DNA of 64,000 bases from NCBI GenBank assembly GCA_022113835.1, contig JAILWY010000029.1, positions 4,370,001-4,434,000 of the forward strand. The letters run 5' to 3'. A program made the position numbers and the translations under genes. The notes under the pieces were generated by a model. It was not told the DNA's origin. It made no database searches and saw only the letters and a program-made list of their open reading frames with translations. Origin of the DNA: Atopsyche davidsoni. Taxonomy: Eukaryota > Arthropoda > Insecta > Trichoptera > Hydrobiosidae. Of the stretch, positions 1-12,036 are shown piece after piece. Within the stretch, counting starts at the first letter, position 1. Each line of letters opens with the position of its first letter.

Positions 1-72
1 GAGTAGTTCTATATAAGATCTCAAAAATATGTTTGAAAATGATGAATTTGTAAAAATTCAATATCAGCAAGG
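1..72. repeat. Dispersed repeat, copy 1
   Basis: The first 72 bases of the window match 4911-4982 with only a handful of differences (shared core GATGAATTTGTAAAAATTCA). This copy is cut by the window edge, so the unit may be longer. The family is not recognised. The two copies are in the same orientation, 4.9 kb apart. Confidence 0.8.
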
Positions 73-122
73 CACGAAAAACAGGAAAACTCAACAAAGA
101 TATTTATTCGGTCGATAAATAT

Positions 123-275
123 GAGCTGCGACGATAAGTTGGTCGGTTGTCAGTCGCGTCGCGGCTTGTTTTATTTTGCGGTTTTTTTTATTTAAGCAAG
201 TAACAAAAAGCACCCAAAATGAAGCCACGCTGTTGGCTAATTGCAAGTTGGTCGCAGGCGGTGTGCAGAGTACTC
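123..275. mobile_element. MITE-like repeat related to the 26.6-27.1 kb cluster
   Basis: The segment begins with GCTGCGACGATAAGTTGGTC and ends with TTGGCTAATTGCAAGTTGGT followed by CGCAGGCGGTGTGCAG. These motifs (CTGCGAC, TTGCAAGTTGGTCGCA) are the ends and subterminal parts of the MITE copies at 26585-27108. Both ends are degraded and no target duplication is visible, so the boundaries are approximate. Confidence 0.5.
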
Positions 276-299
276 AATTGTTGAATCGCCAGCTGGCGG

Positions 300-430
300 C
301 TCGGGGCCGCGGTCTCGCGCACGCGACTCTGCCCGGCGGGGGGGGGGAGCGTGAAAATGAGCAAACTTTGCGAGAGTTACGCCTCGCTTATAAAAGTTTA
401 GTGTTATTTTTTACGAGCGTCCGTAATAGT
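300..430 (+). promoter_or_regulatory. Promoter-like GC-rich stretch with TATA box
   Basis: A GC-rich segment with a run of nine or more G (about 338-347) is followed by TATAAAAG at 389-396. This is the classical order for a pol II core promoter on the plus strand. No convincing coding exon follows within several kb, so it may belong to a repeat or an untranslated first exon, or be chance. Confidence 0.25.
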
Positions 431-2329
431 GTATGGGAAGCCGGGCGGCGCTGCCGGGCCAACGCCGGCCGTTAAGGGAGTGCCCGTATCGCCGCGGGCA
501 TCGGAGAGGTGTGCAATTAAATCACGGGGGGAAGCAACGGTCTACCCATGGTATTTTAAGTACACTCTAATAAAGCCACATTTCAAAAGACACAAGATTG
601 CTCCAGGTCTCAGCTCCATAATGAATCTTAAGCTGCACTAGGTTATAGGATATTATGGGGGTATAAATGATTTAACGTCGTATGAAGAAGTTGCTAAGCA
701 GCAGCAAAAAAAAAACTATTTCTAATTCATCACTAATTCTTTTCGGGCGTATTTATAAAATTTCATAACGTTTTGAGCTAACCGGCCGGGTGATTTATGG
801 ACAAATCAGGTAATAGGCGTGAACTCGGATAGACTCCATTAATAAAACTAATGAAATTAAAAAAAACACATTTTCTAAAAGCGATTTCCACACAGTGCGT
901 GCGCAGTCGATATGTTATAAAAATATTTTATAGAGATAGCACGTTCTCTTATTTTTTGGAGCTGGTGATGCAGAACCCCCAAATGAATTGTACTTTATAT
1001 TTTCGTTGCAAAGCTCTGGCATTTAGATCTGATACTCCTTCTGCAGCAGGCTGTAAAAACAACACAGCAACCCACCCACTTCTGCAAGGTACTTCCATAG
1101 CACATTCGTTCACATTCCTGCCTTTGGAACTCAAGGAATTTATGGTGTAAAATAAAAATTAGTAACCTGATGTGTACATGCAATTAAAGCGTGTTTTCTG
1201 GTAGTGTGTATATTCAAAAGGCAACAACTACAATATTATGAATTATAAATAAAAAAAATACCAGGTATCATATTGTTCGATCAAAAACGATACGAGTAAA
1301 ATTTTTTTAAATTTTTAAACAAAATGAAATATCTTCAAGCTGCTAATCCACCTCCTCATCAGCTTACTCCAAGATGAGATCGGAGAGCCGAATCGGCGAG
1401 GAGGGGGCCGATAGGCATCGGCGGCGGTGCACGTCCGAGTGTTTTTTTTAATTATTCCGAATCGATTTGCACAACACGAATCGACGGCACGACTCGATTC
1501 CGATCGAACCGAGAATCCAACGAAAGTCAGCATCTCGATCTCGTCCGTTATTTGTGCGCGGCGTGTGAGCCGAATTCTTGAATGGACGCCTGATCCACTT
1601 TACGCCCACAAATTTTTATGCTCAGTATGTATAAAATCTCTTTGCTAGCCCGAATCAGAAATATTAATCTCATGTTTGATTTGCTCGCATTTGTCACTGG
1701 TATATTGCATCATTGGGTACACTCGCATTCGCAACAACAAAAAAAACCAATCAAAATGCTTTCAGTGCTGCACGGAGGGAATCTCCATTAAGATTCGATG
1801 GCGATTCGTGTGTGTGTCTTCATAATCACAAAGGCATCCGGACGGACGGAGTCCATTATAATCAAACGTGTTATTACGGACGTACGAGCAGCGCGAATCG
1901 GTGAAAGTCCGACCATATATCACAGCCGGTCGGGGCTGGCAGGTAAGACACTCCAAACTCATGGAAAAAAGTGGGCCGAGGGCCCAACACCACACCTGTG
2001 ACGTCACCCTCACCAAATCGCATGTACAGGCGATTAAAGCAAAGAGATTCTCTGGGCGAAGAATTTAATAATATCATATAGTGTATCCGGGAATCTAACC
2101 AGGAATTCACAAATGGCCTTTTGGTGAAAAGTTTTTATTGTTCACAAAAACTTTGTTCCGAAACACCCCCGGCCGATATTTTATTCGATATAAGCCGCCA
2201 GTTAAGCGACGAATTCTATCGTGTGTGCTATTGTCTAACTTTCATCTATTGCTATTGTCAATTTTTCAATTTAAAAATGTTGGACGAAAGCGCTACATGC
2301 TGTACAATTGATCAGTTATTCATCCGGAA

Positions 2330-2697
2330 CAGTGGCTCTCAAACTCTTTTGGTCCACGGACCCCTTTTCATAGTCAAAACTTGCCTACGGACCCTGGGTG
2401 AAAAACTACATAAATTCATATTATAGACTAGTTGGTGCAAGTATCGACTCTTATTACTTGTATTTTATGCACCTGTCTATATTAATATTTTACTTAGGAC
2501 GTAAAAATCGCTAATAATGTATTCATTTAAACTTCAATATTAATAAAAATGTGTCACAATTTAATTTTTTTATTAAACCTAGCGCGGACCCCCTGACGTT
2601 GTTCAGGGACCACCAAATCGATTTTAATTTTCTAAGGACCCCGTGAATGATCCCAGGAACCCCCTGGGGTCCGTAGGGACCACTTTGAGAAGCACTG
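2330..2697. mobile_element. hAT-like non-autonomous element with terminal inverted repeats
   Basis: The left end reads CAGTGGCTCTCAAACTCTTT and the right end, on the reverse strand, CAGTGCTTCTCAAAGTGGTC; they form a terminal inverted repeat. The interior is rich in GGACCCC motifs and has no coding potential. The flanking octamers (2322-2329 and 2698-2705) agree at 5 of 8 positions, a decayed 8-bp target duplication as expected for hAT elements. Superfamily assignment is inferred from the CAGTG ends and duplication length. Confidence 0.65.
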
Positions 2698-2807
2698 GTC
2701 TGCAAGTTGTGTGGTAACGTCGGCAGGGGCCTAGTGACGTCACAAGCCAAGCTGTTAGGCCTCATGCATTCAGGTGGTGGTGTTTGTATGAAGCGAGCAA
2801 CATAGCT

Positions 2808-3412
2808 TAGTGGCGTGCGTTAACCGTTGCACATCGACAAGCATTCATTTCGACCAGACAGAAAAAAATACCACTAATATTAAAAAAATATATATTTACA
2901 AAAATTTTATTAGAAATATTAAATATCAAAAGTATGATGTGCCATACAATTGACGTTTAAATGTTTATGAAAATATAATATAAGAAATAATTTAAAATGC
3001 TTTGAAGGGTGTACTTCCGAGGGTGTCGGGGGTGATTGACGTTATTATAATATTACAGCTGTTTTGCTGTGAAACGGTGTGATTTTTGCCCAAGGGAGAT
3101 ACTTTGAACCTAAATCAAAATTAGCTTTAGCATCTCTGGTGAATTATTAAATATGTACAACACAACAATTTAATTGAATACGTACGCGAAATAGTTATTT
3201 GGAAAATTATTCGTTTCATACGATTGTGTGAAAAATTAAGGGGCATTGTGTTTTTATATTAAAAAAATCAGGATATTATACTGAATATAATTTTCGAATA
3301 AAATAACGTGAAATCGGGTCATTTGATAGATTTAATAAGATTTTAGTAGCCGTACGTTCCACTGGATAATTGAGGACGAGCAGTGGTTTTTTTCGCCGAC
3401 CGCACGCCACTG
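2808..3412. mobile_element. Possible element with TAGTGGCGTGC / GCACGCCACTG ends
   Basis: The ends match the inverted repeat seen in the better-supported copies at 42291-42433 and 55951-56083. The interior is AT-rich and non-coding. The flanking octamers do not match, so the two ends may belong to different insertions. Confidence 0.3.
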
Positions 3413-4079
3413 GATATTCGACTATAGCGCATAATGGCAGCTACTTAATCCCCACACGACTGCGTCATTATTTATTAAATATTAAACATATTCGTCCGAC
3501 TCGACTAATGTACGAAAAAAAAATTATAACTACTTGCACGGATACCTAAAATAAATTGCTTGTCTTTGAAAAAAATGTATAACTGCTTTGTAACGTAGCT
3601 GTAAGAATATAGCACATTGAACACAATTTAGTCCAAAATGAGGAGTCTGCTTAAGGTCTAATTCAGTCTCCTGCACATACGTAGTTGTGTTTATTCACGT
3701 GTCCCTTATATTGAATATCGCATAATTGCAGCCAATTAGAGAAATTGAATTGGGATTTCGATTCATGCTCGTGGCTTGTTAAACGCCAATCACAATTAAG
3801 AGCAGCCCGATTGGAACAATTTGTCCTTATTTAACCAGAGAGACGTAACGATCGAGTCAAAAAAAAAACTGCCTACCTACCTATCGACAGTTTGTATATA
3901 CTAACTCTTAGAATTAGTACATACTCATCTTCAAGGGCTTCTCCTCAGAGGAGTATTTAAATTTCACACATAGATGGCGCTAACGATACATGTAGTCGAC
4001 ATACATGTCTGAACTTGTGTTTTTTTTATAATCGCAATACAATTTTATTTTCTTAGCAGGGGCCTACGGGGAACATGAA

Positions 4080-4380
4080 CCATCGAAAACTACCTGTGAA
4101 TTTCGACACTGAGGACAAAAAACGCTCCGGAAGACCATAATCAATTGAGGACGCCGATCTGCAAGTGTTATTGGATGAAGATGATACGCAAACGTTCCAC
4201 ATGCCATGGGAAAAAATCAAAGGGAAGGAAAATGGGTGCCGCGTGAGTTGACTGAGAAAGATGGAAAATCGAAGAACCACTTCCGAAATTATACTTTTGC
4301 GGCATGAAAGAAAGAGTTTCCGCCAGCTGATTGACCAAGGTAAAATCGAAAAAAAGAAGGGGCACTGGAATAAGACGAGG
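4080..4380 (+). pseudogene. Mariner-family transposase relic
   Basis: Conceptual translation with frame changes gives stretches typical of the N-terminal half of mariner transposases: NFDTEDKKRSGRP, then SIEDADLQVLLDEDDTQT, then GKWVPRELTEK. These correspond to the helix-turn-helix region ahead of the catalytic domain. Stop codons and frameshifts interrupt the frame, and the catalytic DD(34)D part is not visible, so the copy is dead and truncated. Terminal repeats were not found. A second repeat seems to begin near 4450 (GAGGTTCCCAAAGTGGTC). Confidence 0.75.
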
Positions 4381-4910
4381 CAAACGCTAGTTTTTTAGTT
4401 CATGCGGTGTGGCGATGAGATTCGCGTGGTGTTGGAGATCGGTTAGACGCAGAGGTTCCCAAAGTGGTCAATATTCAGCGAAAAATAAAATTGGGGGTCC
4501 ATGAACTGTAAATGGTGGTCTACGAGAGTGGATCCCATTTAAGCAGGTCATCACCAAAATTTAGACATTTGTGACGAATCGAAGCCCTGAAGCGTAGAAG
4601 TTCGTGCCAAATGCTCGAGAAACGAGACTTTCGGCATTGTAAAACTATACCGACCTACCTTTTTGGAGCTTATGGCATAAGAAGACGAACAATTACGATC
4701 GTGCTGCCTTTTTTAAAAAATCATTTACAGGGGCTAATAATGAGCTAATGAGCAGCGAGCTAATTGGTTGTACGGAGCGCCTGTCACCTAAGGCAAATAA
4801 GGTCACCTGTGCGTCTTAAGAACGTGGAAACCTTCCAAGGGAAACAGTTTTAAATCGAGAGCCATACAAGCCCATAAACTCACCTACCGTACAGTAAACC
4901 CTATTGAAGT

Positions 4911-4982
4911 GAGTTGTTCTATATAAGATGTCAAAAATACGTTTGAAGATGATGAATTTGTAAAAATTCAATATTAGCAAGG
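4911..4982. repeat. Dispersed repeat, copy 2
   Basis: Second copy of the unit at 1-72, complete over the 72 bases that can be compared. It lies directly 3' of the candidate secreted-protein exon (minus strand, 5052-5262). Confidence 0.8.
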
Positions 4983-5051
4983 TAGGGGGGTCGACGGGAA
5001 AAAACAGTTTGGGAAACAATGGCGTCAGCGACAGGTCAGGCGGGGACTCAC

Positions 5052-5262
5052 CTCCATCCTCGGGAATGTTCAGCAGCTTCTTGGCGCCGGGGCTGGGGCC
5101 GCGGCTGTTGGCGTAGGCCCGCTGCAGCGTCTCGCTCATGGGGCGCGGGGAGGCGTCGGCCGCGGGGGCGCACCACGCGAGCAGCACGGCCGCCGCGAGG
5201 CAGCTTGCCCGCCGCCACGGGCGCGGCGTGCCGGCACGCACGCCACGGCCCGTCGCCGGCAT
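5052..5262 (-). CDS. Candidate first coding exon of a secreted protein (unidentified)
   Basis: Reading the minus strand from the ATG at 5262, the frame gives a short basic N-terminus (MPATGRGVRAGTPRPWRRA), a hydrophobic core (SCLAAAVLLAWCAP) and a likely signal-peptidase site AADA|SPRP. A mature start containing MSETLQRAYANSRGPSPGAK follows. The exon ends in phase 1 at a textbook donor, G|GTGAGT (intron begins at 5051). An in-frame ATG at 5322 would add 20 residues, but the inner ATG suits a signal peptide better. The base composition is strongly GC-rich against AT-rich surroundings, as is common for first exons near CpG-rich promoters. Downstream exons would lie below position 1 or were not found. 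I do not recognise the family; a peptide precursor or other secreted protein is possible. Confidence 0.42.
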
Positions 5263-5349
5263 CTCGCGGGAGACCACCGGCAGCACTGATCCCGCACTGA
5301 TACGCCTTCTTCGCCACGCCAATGCAGCGCAGCGTCTCGACGCAATCGA

Positions 5350-6480
5350 TAAAAAAAAAAATTCACTTCGGTTCCGATTTCACTCCGATCAAGTCATGCA
5401 TTGAGAATTGCGAAGTTTAAATGCACAGGCGCGTGTATATTGTACTATTGCAAAGAGAAACTCGTGTTGCGAAATTAAGTATATTTATTGGCAGGTATTT
5501 TTTTTATATATATCACAAATTATTATATTTGAATCGCTTTGTAAGTACAACTGTTTTGAAGGAACAATTAAAAATTAATTAGAGACTATTATGATCACAG
5601 ATTTAAATTAAAATAAAAACCGAGCTTTACGTTGAGAGTTGTCCCGACCTGAAAAAAAAAAAGAAAATACATTAATAAACATGGTTATTAAAAACTGAAA
5701 ATGCTAATGATATTTAAGCATGCCCGAGGGTGTTTTTATAACCCACCCCTAGCAACGAATCGGATATTTTATAATACAATCATGTATTGATAGTTGACAT
5801 GCAACTGCAAAACGAAAAATGTCGATTGGTTGAAGTGTCGGTTGGTTTCATATTAAATACAGATAATATTATTTTATCAAAGCCTGAAACAAATCCTATG
5901 CCGCTCCCTTATAATAATAAAATTAAAACGTAGTTTATGATATAAACTTAATAGTGTATGTGTAATATGTAGGAAATGTCAATTAAAATTACTAAATACG
6001 GCGCATGCAGTTATACTCTGCATACATGCCTTGCATGCAAGTGCATGAATTGCGTTTTGTCTGTAAATATTATACATACAGTGCGTGGGTAATTTTATCA
6101 GAAGGCCAATGTCCTATGATATCTAACATAAATATTATTATATACACGATAAATAATATATATTTGAACAATGTTTCGACATTATCACTAATACGATAGT
6201 AATATTTGTACTTACTCAAATGATGCAACGTAAAATAACTTAGAACACACCCAAATAAGTCAGTAAAAGCATTTATAATATTGATTAATAAGAATTTCAC
6301 CACATTGAAATAAGTTTTGTACATTGCACTCATAAAATAGACAAAAAATTAAATTGATAATTTTTTGACAAATACAAACTAATATAGATGTGAAAAATTT
6401 ATAAAGTGTATATGGCGTGTGTTTTTTTTTTTACGAGAGAATTTAAACGATAAGGCAACTTTTTTAGTATGCAAGGTAAA
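5350..6480. other. AT-rich intergenic DNA
   Basis: Apart from homopolymer runs and short AT-rich repeats, I see no conserved coding pattern, RNA gene or paired inverted repeats here. Confidence 0.5.
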
Positions 6481-6489
6481 TTTTAATAT

Positions 6490-6705
6490 GATTTCGCCCG
6501 GAGCCCTTGAAAAACCTGGCCTGCTTCACATCAGCCACCTGAAAACTTTCAGTCTTGCGGGCTGCGAGTTATCGCCTCACCAGGGGTGCCGCACCTTCCC
6601 CCAGGCCGAATCCAAACCTGGAGTCTGGCAGATTCGCACACCTCCAGGAGGGAATTTACGGCCCGGGCCCTCGACGGGGGCCTCTCGAAATCTCTGAAAG
6701 TTTTT
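6490..6705. repeat. GC-rich repeat-like island
   Basis: About 215 bp of markedly GC-rich sequence with abrupt edges against AT-rich flanks. One frame on each strand stays open across it, but neither has a start, splice signals or a family I recognise. The abrupt composition change suggests an inserted repeat or a retroelement fragment; this is inference. Confidence 0.35.
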
Positions 6706-7847
6706 AACTTCCAAACCGACTGAAAATAATTAAGAAGCCGCTGTTCATGAAGATACTTCGTTTCGGTACTCGAATTGCGACCGCGGCACACAGCGTTTCT
6801 AGTAGATTTTACGAACCCGAAGGGTTCCCCTTTCCCGTGGGCAATTGGTTGCATAAGGCTGTATTTGGTATTTGGGAAGAGATGGCCAAAATAGGATACA
6901 TAAAATTGAATATAAGAATATAATTGTATTGTGAGAAGTCCTGAATAAAAGGGAACTCGCAAAGCCGTTGCCCCACTATGCTACGTATGTAAAGCGGGAT
7001 ATAGCAAAAAAACGTTATAAAGATAGAGATCTTCTGCATTCTTTCTCCTAATTCAAGCAGCCGAACAATTTATAAAAAAAGTATACGTATTATTATTGTA
7101 ACAATACGACTCGCTTCATAATAATTTCTTTCTTCAAATCGGAGAACAATGCGTTTATTTTTTGCTACGTCCATAGCCGAAAAGCATAGTGGAGCGCGCG
7201 ACGCAGTGCACTGATCACCGCAACGTTTGCTCTGACTATCTGTATTAATCTGCGCGACCTGTTACGTCTCCGACATCGACACTGTCGCAAAAATATATTC
7301 CTAAAAAAAAAACGCACGAGATTAATTTTATACAGATATTTTGATTTGATTTGAAAATACGCTTCCGCGCTGCGGTCGTCGCGCCACTGTGCCAAAAGGC
7401 GAGCCAAAAAGAGCGGCGCGGGGCATAGTGGGCTGCGTAGCCGAGAGAAGACAATAACCGACGGTATCCGGCCGGTTTTGTTAATTACACGATACGAATA
7501 AAATGCGCGTTTTATGACGGGACGAACGCATTTCCCACCACATTATTTATCATTAATATTCAAGCTTGCTTCAGATTTTAATGAACAATAATAAAGATGC
7601 GATTATAGTTAAAAAACAAAATCTGCTCTGATATGTCATAATAACACAAGCAGTTAAATTTTCGTGTGGTATTTTGCTATACGTGAGTTTGTACTCACTG
7701 TATCGGTGATATATGCCAGAAGTCGCTCTGAGGATTGCCGATCGGCCGTTTTTATACGTTTTCGCTTGAATTAGTTTTAAATATATAAATCCGAGCACAG
7801 GTGCAATCTTGTTTGTGCGCTAGCCGCTGCATACCTTCCTCTTGCGA

Positions 7848-7861
7848 ATATATATATATAT
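7848..7861. repeat. (TA)n microsatellite
   Basis: A short uninterrupted TATATA run. Similar short AT microsatellites occur at about 13004-13025 and 22670-22682. Confidence 0.8.
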
Positions 7862-8298
7862 CGCCTGACAAACGAATTGAAAAATGTCGTCAGGCTTGTC
7901 ACACGCAGGGCTTGCGATACGCCACGAGCATAATCAGATCGGGGCGATAGTCTGAGAATCTCCATGTAGCATGGGGGGGGCATGGGGGGAGCAGGGCGGC
8001 GGTCGCGTTTTCGATATCGAAATTAAAATTTTCTCGCCCGAGTTGGCCGGATATTCGATTTGCGAGGCGCGGGCGCTGGATTGGACCGATGGCCGCGCAA
8101 CCGACGAGTAGACATCGGAGATGATATTTAAATTGATACGAGCCGGGTATCTTCTGGGGCACGAAATGACGATATGAGAAAATGTACATGTACTCGCAGA
8201 GATAAGAATCTATCATATGACGATGTACGTTGTGGCGTTTATTTCGTTCCTTTGCAGATTTCCATGACCGCTCGATTCGTTGGGTTAGGTAAGGTACA

Positions 8299-8335
8299 AG
8301 TTTTTTGGTGGTCGGATAAAAAACAAGTACCAACC
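8299..8335. repeat. Fragment of the fold-back element arm
   Basis: The segment TTGGTGGTCGGATAAAAAAC plus AAGTACCA matches the arm of the fold-back element at 15820-16197. It is also an imperfect hairpin, GGTACAAGTTTTTT pairing with AAAAAACAAGTACC. Confidence 0.6.
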
Positions 8336-8936
8336 GTTGAAAGTTCAGATAACTCTAAATATAAATACAAATACTGTTGTGTGCGGTTTATCATGTCTAC
8401 GGAAAGTCTGAAGCCATGAAATAGCTGAATCCTCTGATCGTTTCATCTATCAAACACTTTATGATACGATCGAGCGCGGCGCGAGGCGGTCGGAAACTCG
8501 ATCCGCCGACGCCGGAGACAGCCTCGGTCGACCCCGTCCGTAAAGTACGAAACGGCGCGTGTGAAAGTGCCGGTGTGCGGTTACCAGACGTTAAAGACGA
8601 TTTACTCCCCCGTACAAGTGAACCTGCTGAGCAACACTTTGGCACTGAGAGACCGCATGCCGCTGGCTGAAATGGTCACCAGCCTCCACCGGGATGAAAA
8701 AACATAATCGAATTGAGTTCATGAAACTGCGATTGTGAAACATTTTAGAGGTCGAAAATTTCCCCGAGCACGTAAATAGTGCCAATAGATTTGAGAGTAC
8801 AGAACGTCTCGCTGGTGATTTGTGACCTGTCAGTGGTATAACTATGTTTATTAGTGAGTCGGTACGGGGCATAAGAATGTGAAATGGACGTCGGCCGCAT
8901 CAAATGCAGCCGGCGAACAATACGCAGCGGCCCGCC

Positions 8937-9002
8937 GGGGAGCCGAGGGGGGCCAAGGGGGGTCGAGGGGGGCCGAGGGGGGTCGAGGGGGGATGAGGGG
9001 GG
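8937..9002 (+). repeat. G-run tract with 10-bp period (G-quadruplex prone)
   Basis: Six runs of six G (GGGGGG) are separated by CCAA, TCGA, CCGA, TCGA and ATGA, giving a strict 10-bp period. Four or more closely spaced G-runs satisfy the usual G-quadruplex pattern. The tract sits in a GC-rich block (about 8460-9180). Confidence 0.85.
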
Positions 9003-9056
9003 CACTCGTCCGAGGCCCGAAACAGGTTCTCCGGAGAGCCCCCCCGCCGCCCGCCG

Positions 9057-9064
9057 TGACGTCA
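9057..9064. promoter_or_regulatory. Perfect CRE octamer in a GC-rich block
   Basis: TGACGTCA, the full palindromic site bound by CREB/ATF-type bZIP factors, lies inside CGTGACGTCACGCGGCC, 55 bp from the G-run tract. Single perfect octamers also occur at 1999-2006 and 2735-2742. The surrounding GC-rich block looks promoter-like, but no gene start could be tied to it. Confidence 0.4.
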
Positions 9065-9241
9065 CGCGGCCGCAGCCTCGCGCTGCTCTTCGGACGCTTT
9101 CGGTTCCTCTCCTCCTGCGAGGCGTTCTGCTCAATGCTGGAGACGCACGTCCCTCCCTGGCGAGAGTCTCAGAGGGCATCGGAAGATGAAGCCTGTATTC
9201 CTGGTCGCTTTTTTCCGGCACCACATAAACGTGAATTTTAA

Positions 9242-10985
9242 GGCTCCCTTCATTGTCCAGATGGTTTTATTCATACCTGTACTCCATAGCAACGATTACT
9301 TGAGGCGTATTTGTAGGCATTGATTCACACACGAATTCCACACACATTAACGTGAAAAAAGAATCGAATAACTAATATATTATAAAGGGTTTATATTGTC
9401 AATATAACTATAAAATTTTGTGTTTAACTAACTATGATCATAATCAATATTTTCGAACGAGAGTACTTGATGGAATTCCATTTTAATATTCCGAATAAAA
9501 TAATGCCAACGCGAAAGTTGGCGAAACCGGTCACCAATAAAAATACTAAACATGTGGAAAAGTCACTCGAGTATTTTATTTAAAATATTAACTATGATCA
9601 TTGATCATACATTCCGAGTTTAACACTTAAACGAGCATTTCGAGATTATTGTGATTTTCGATGTCAAAAGATCCGAATCTAACAACTCGTAAAAAAGTTT
9701 TTTTTATAAATTATATTAAAAAAAACTATGATATTATACAATGAATGTATAATTTAAATTAATATGATATTTTGAGAAATAAATTAACAAGTATTGCACG
9801 GCTGAATTTAATCCGATATTTTGGAATAATTTTTTTAGTATTATTATTGTAACTAGTTTCGCCAACCTATCTCGCTGACACTTTCAAGCGAATTCTTTTA
9901 TCAAAATTATATTCTACAGTGTACTTTCTGCAAAAAATATTGAATATATAAATTTGAACAGTTCAAAACGATAGCGGATTGGTTTTATTATTCAAATGTG
10001 TAGTGTGAGTAATTTCTAAAACTATTTTCTACTGATTAGTGTGATCGTTATGTCTTATATCGAAAAGTTATTCTTTCGATATGGAATGCGGTATTCGTTC
10101 GCCATACCATAACAATGACTCGACCCGAAGAATCGAGAAAAAATAAAATGATTTATGGATGATGATAGGACAGATTGGCAAGTTTCAAAAGAAAAACTGT
10201 CATTTTAGTAATCGAAAGTTAAACTGTCATTTAGCGGAGACAATCCTGTATTAATTTTACAGTATATATTTTCGTTCCCGGGTTCGAGGACAAGTGGGCA
10301 AATAATTTCAGTTTTCTAAATTGTCTCCAATGATCGCGCAATGCATATTATAAGAATACAAGGCAAATGCACGAGACGTATCAAGCCACATGTTATTTTA
10401 CTTTTTCATTGAAGCATGCTTATAGACAACTCAGATTAACAAAAACTATTAATAATAGCATTATCACAATCTATAAATATCAGACTATACGCTTTAGTAC
10501 ATTTGGTAAGTTCGATTAATATTTTATTAAAAACTATATCGAAAATATTTTTAATAGTTCATCTATTATAAATATTACATGAATACATGCGGGCGAACAT
10601 TATGACGGTAATACTACGTATAATCTCTTTTATGAGAACTTAGTCACGTATTAAATTAGTTTAAGACACACTGTATATTAAACGAAAATAAATCACACGG
10701 ATTAAGCCTCACTTTTACAAATTTTGATTACGACGGTTACAAATCACAATCTGACGAATAATGTATTTGGATATCGATTCGCAGATTAATCGTACTATTA
10801 TATAATAAAACGCTGTTTTTAAGAAAAATATATTGATAATAATAACCAACTGTGCCATAAGTTATTTATTAGACAGTGAGAGCTCATTCGCCCTCCAGGG
10901 GCACCATCAAACTTGGTTTTGCCTAAGGCATGTCTGTCGCAGTGAAACATCTGAGTCAAGTGATTTTATTTATAATTATAAAAAC
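9242..10985. other. AT-rich intergenic DNA
   Basis: No coding exon, RNA gene or clear mobile element is visible. At 10268-10295 there is a B-box-like piece (GGGTTCGAGG) that may be the remnant of a tRNA-derived repeat. Confidence 0.5.
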
Positions 10986-10993
10986 ATCATTAA

Positions 10994-12032
10994 CCCTTTG
11001 CGCTCGAGACCGTTTCCGCGCGGACTAATCAGCAACTCGAAGCGTTTCGTATCACTTTCGGTAAATTTTTTACCTCTAACTTAAAATGTTCACACACACA
11101 AATTGACACATAATTTTTTTAATTTTAATATTTAATGTATATTTATATCTTTACGAAGATAGGTTCGTAAACATAAGTCTTTGTAATTTTGCTTTGTATG
11201 ATATTTCATGTAACAATTGCCGAGATGCATGCCCGGCTTTTCGGGACAAGTATCACAAAAGTATGTCGTTTGATATCTTTTGCCGGGTTTATTTTTTTGA
11301 GAACAGACTTTGTAATCCTTTCTAACTCCTGTTAGAATGTTATGCAGCCTTCCACTTAGGCGGATTTTCGGAATCGCAGGTTGAAGTGAAGCTCCAGCAT
11401 GTGTCTGACGAAAATCTCCAGTCAATTGCCGAACTAAGGTTTTCATATACCGCAAGTGATTAAGCGGCTGTTCTCCTCTCAGCTGTTTAGTGAGATACAC
11501 ATTATCATAATATTATTATATATTATAAAGCAAACAAAATAATGGTACGATAAGTGAATGGAAAGGTTATTGATATTGTGAGGGAGAAAAAAGTCTATTC
11601 TTCAGTGCAATATAAGTTTAAGCAAATAAGGACCCTCAAATGAATGATTACGATAAGAAGTACAAGCAAAAAATATATGGGTTGATTAGGTAGGTACACA
11701 TCTAGTCATTTTGCCATGGCTGTCAAGGTCGAAATGAGACCAAAAATGCAGTTCGCTTTATGGTGCTGCACTAATCTTGGATAAGAAATTCTAGCGTAGT
11801 TTGAAAGGGGGATAACATGATATTTGTAAAATTATATGGGCAGTGCTTAGTAACGAACTTTAAAGAACAAGATCACATAAACATAAACAAGAAATCACCA
11901 GATAAAAGACCATAAATAGTTATCACCGCACATCGAATTTCCGCACCAAGCAAATTGGTGCGGAATCCGCACCTCTCGAGTTGCGGCATTACATCGTGTG
12001 GTGCGGAATCCGCACCTCTCGAGTGCAAAGGG
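10994..12032 (-). mobile_element. piggyBac-like element, internally deleted
   Basis: The element starts TTAA|CCCTTTGCGCTCGAGA and ends CTCGAGTGCAAAGGG|TTAA, so the ends are inverted repeats flanked by the TTAA target duplication (10990-10993 and 12033-12036) typical of piggyBac transposons. It is only about 1.04 kb and keeps just the 3' part of the transposase on the minus strand. Next to the right end, a 24-bp segment containing the palindrome GTGCGGAATCCGCAC occurs twice (11957-11980 and 12000-12023); piggyBac transposons commonly carry such subterminal repeats. Confidence 0.88.
11132..11500 (-). pseudogene. piggyBac transposase C-terminal fragment
   Basis: A 122-codon frame holds the motif order of the C-terminal end of piggyBac transposases. 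A basic stretch (QLTGDFRQTH, RLSGRLHNIL) is followed by a cysteine-rich zinc-binding module: VCSQKNKPGKRYQTTYFCDTC, then KPGMHLGNCYMKYHT. In this family the module binds the transposon ends. The catalytic DDD domain is missing because the element is internally deleted, so no transposase activity is expected from this copy. The ATG is probably just an internal methionine. Confidence 0.85.
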
Positions 12033-12036
12033 TTAA

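Noticed and set aside
6549..6962. 137-codon minus-strand frame
   Set aside because: Open mainly across the GC-rich island and continued into AT-rich sequence; no recognised family and no consistent start or splice site.
8884..9241. Long Gly/Arg/Pro-rich frames on both strands
   Set aside because: They come from the G-run repeat and GC-rich composition, which suppress stop codons; no coding signature.
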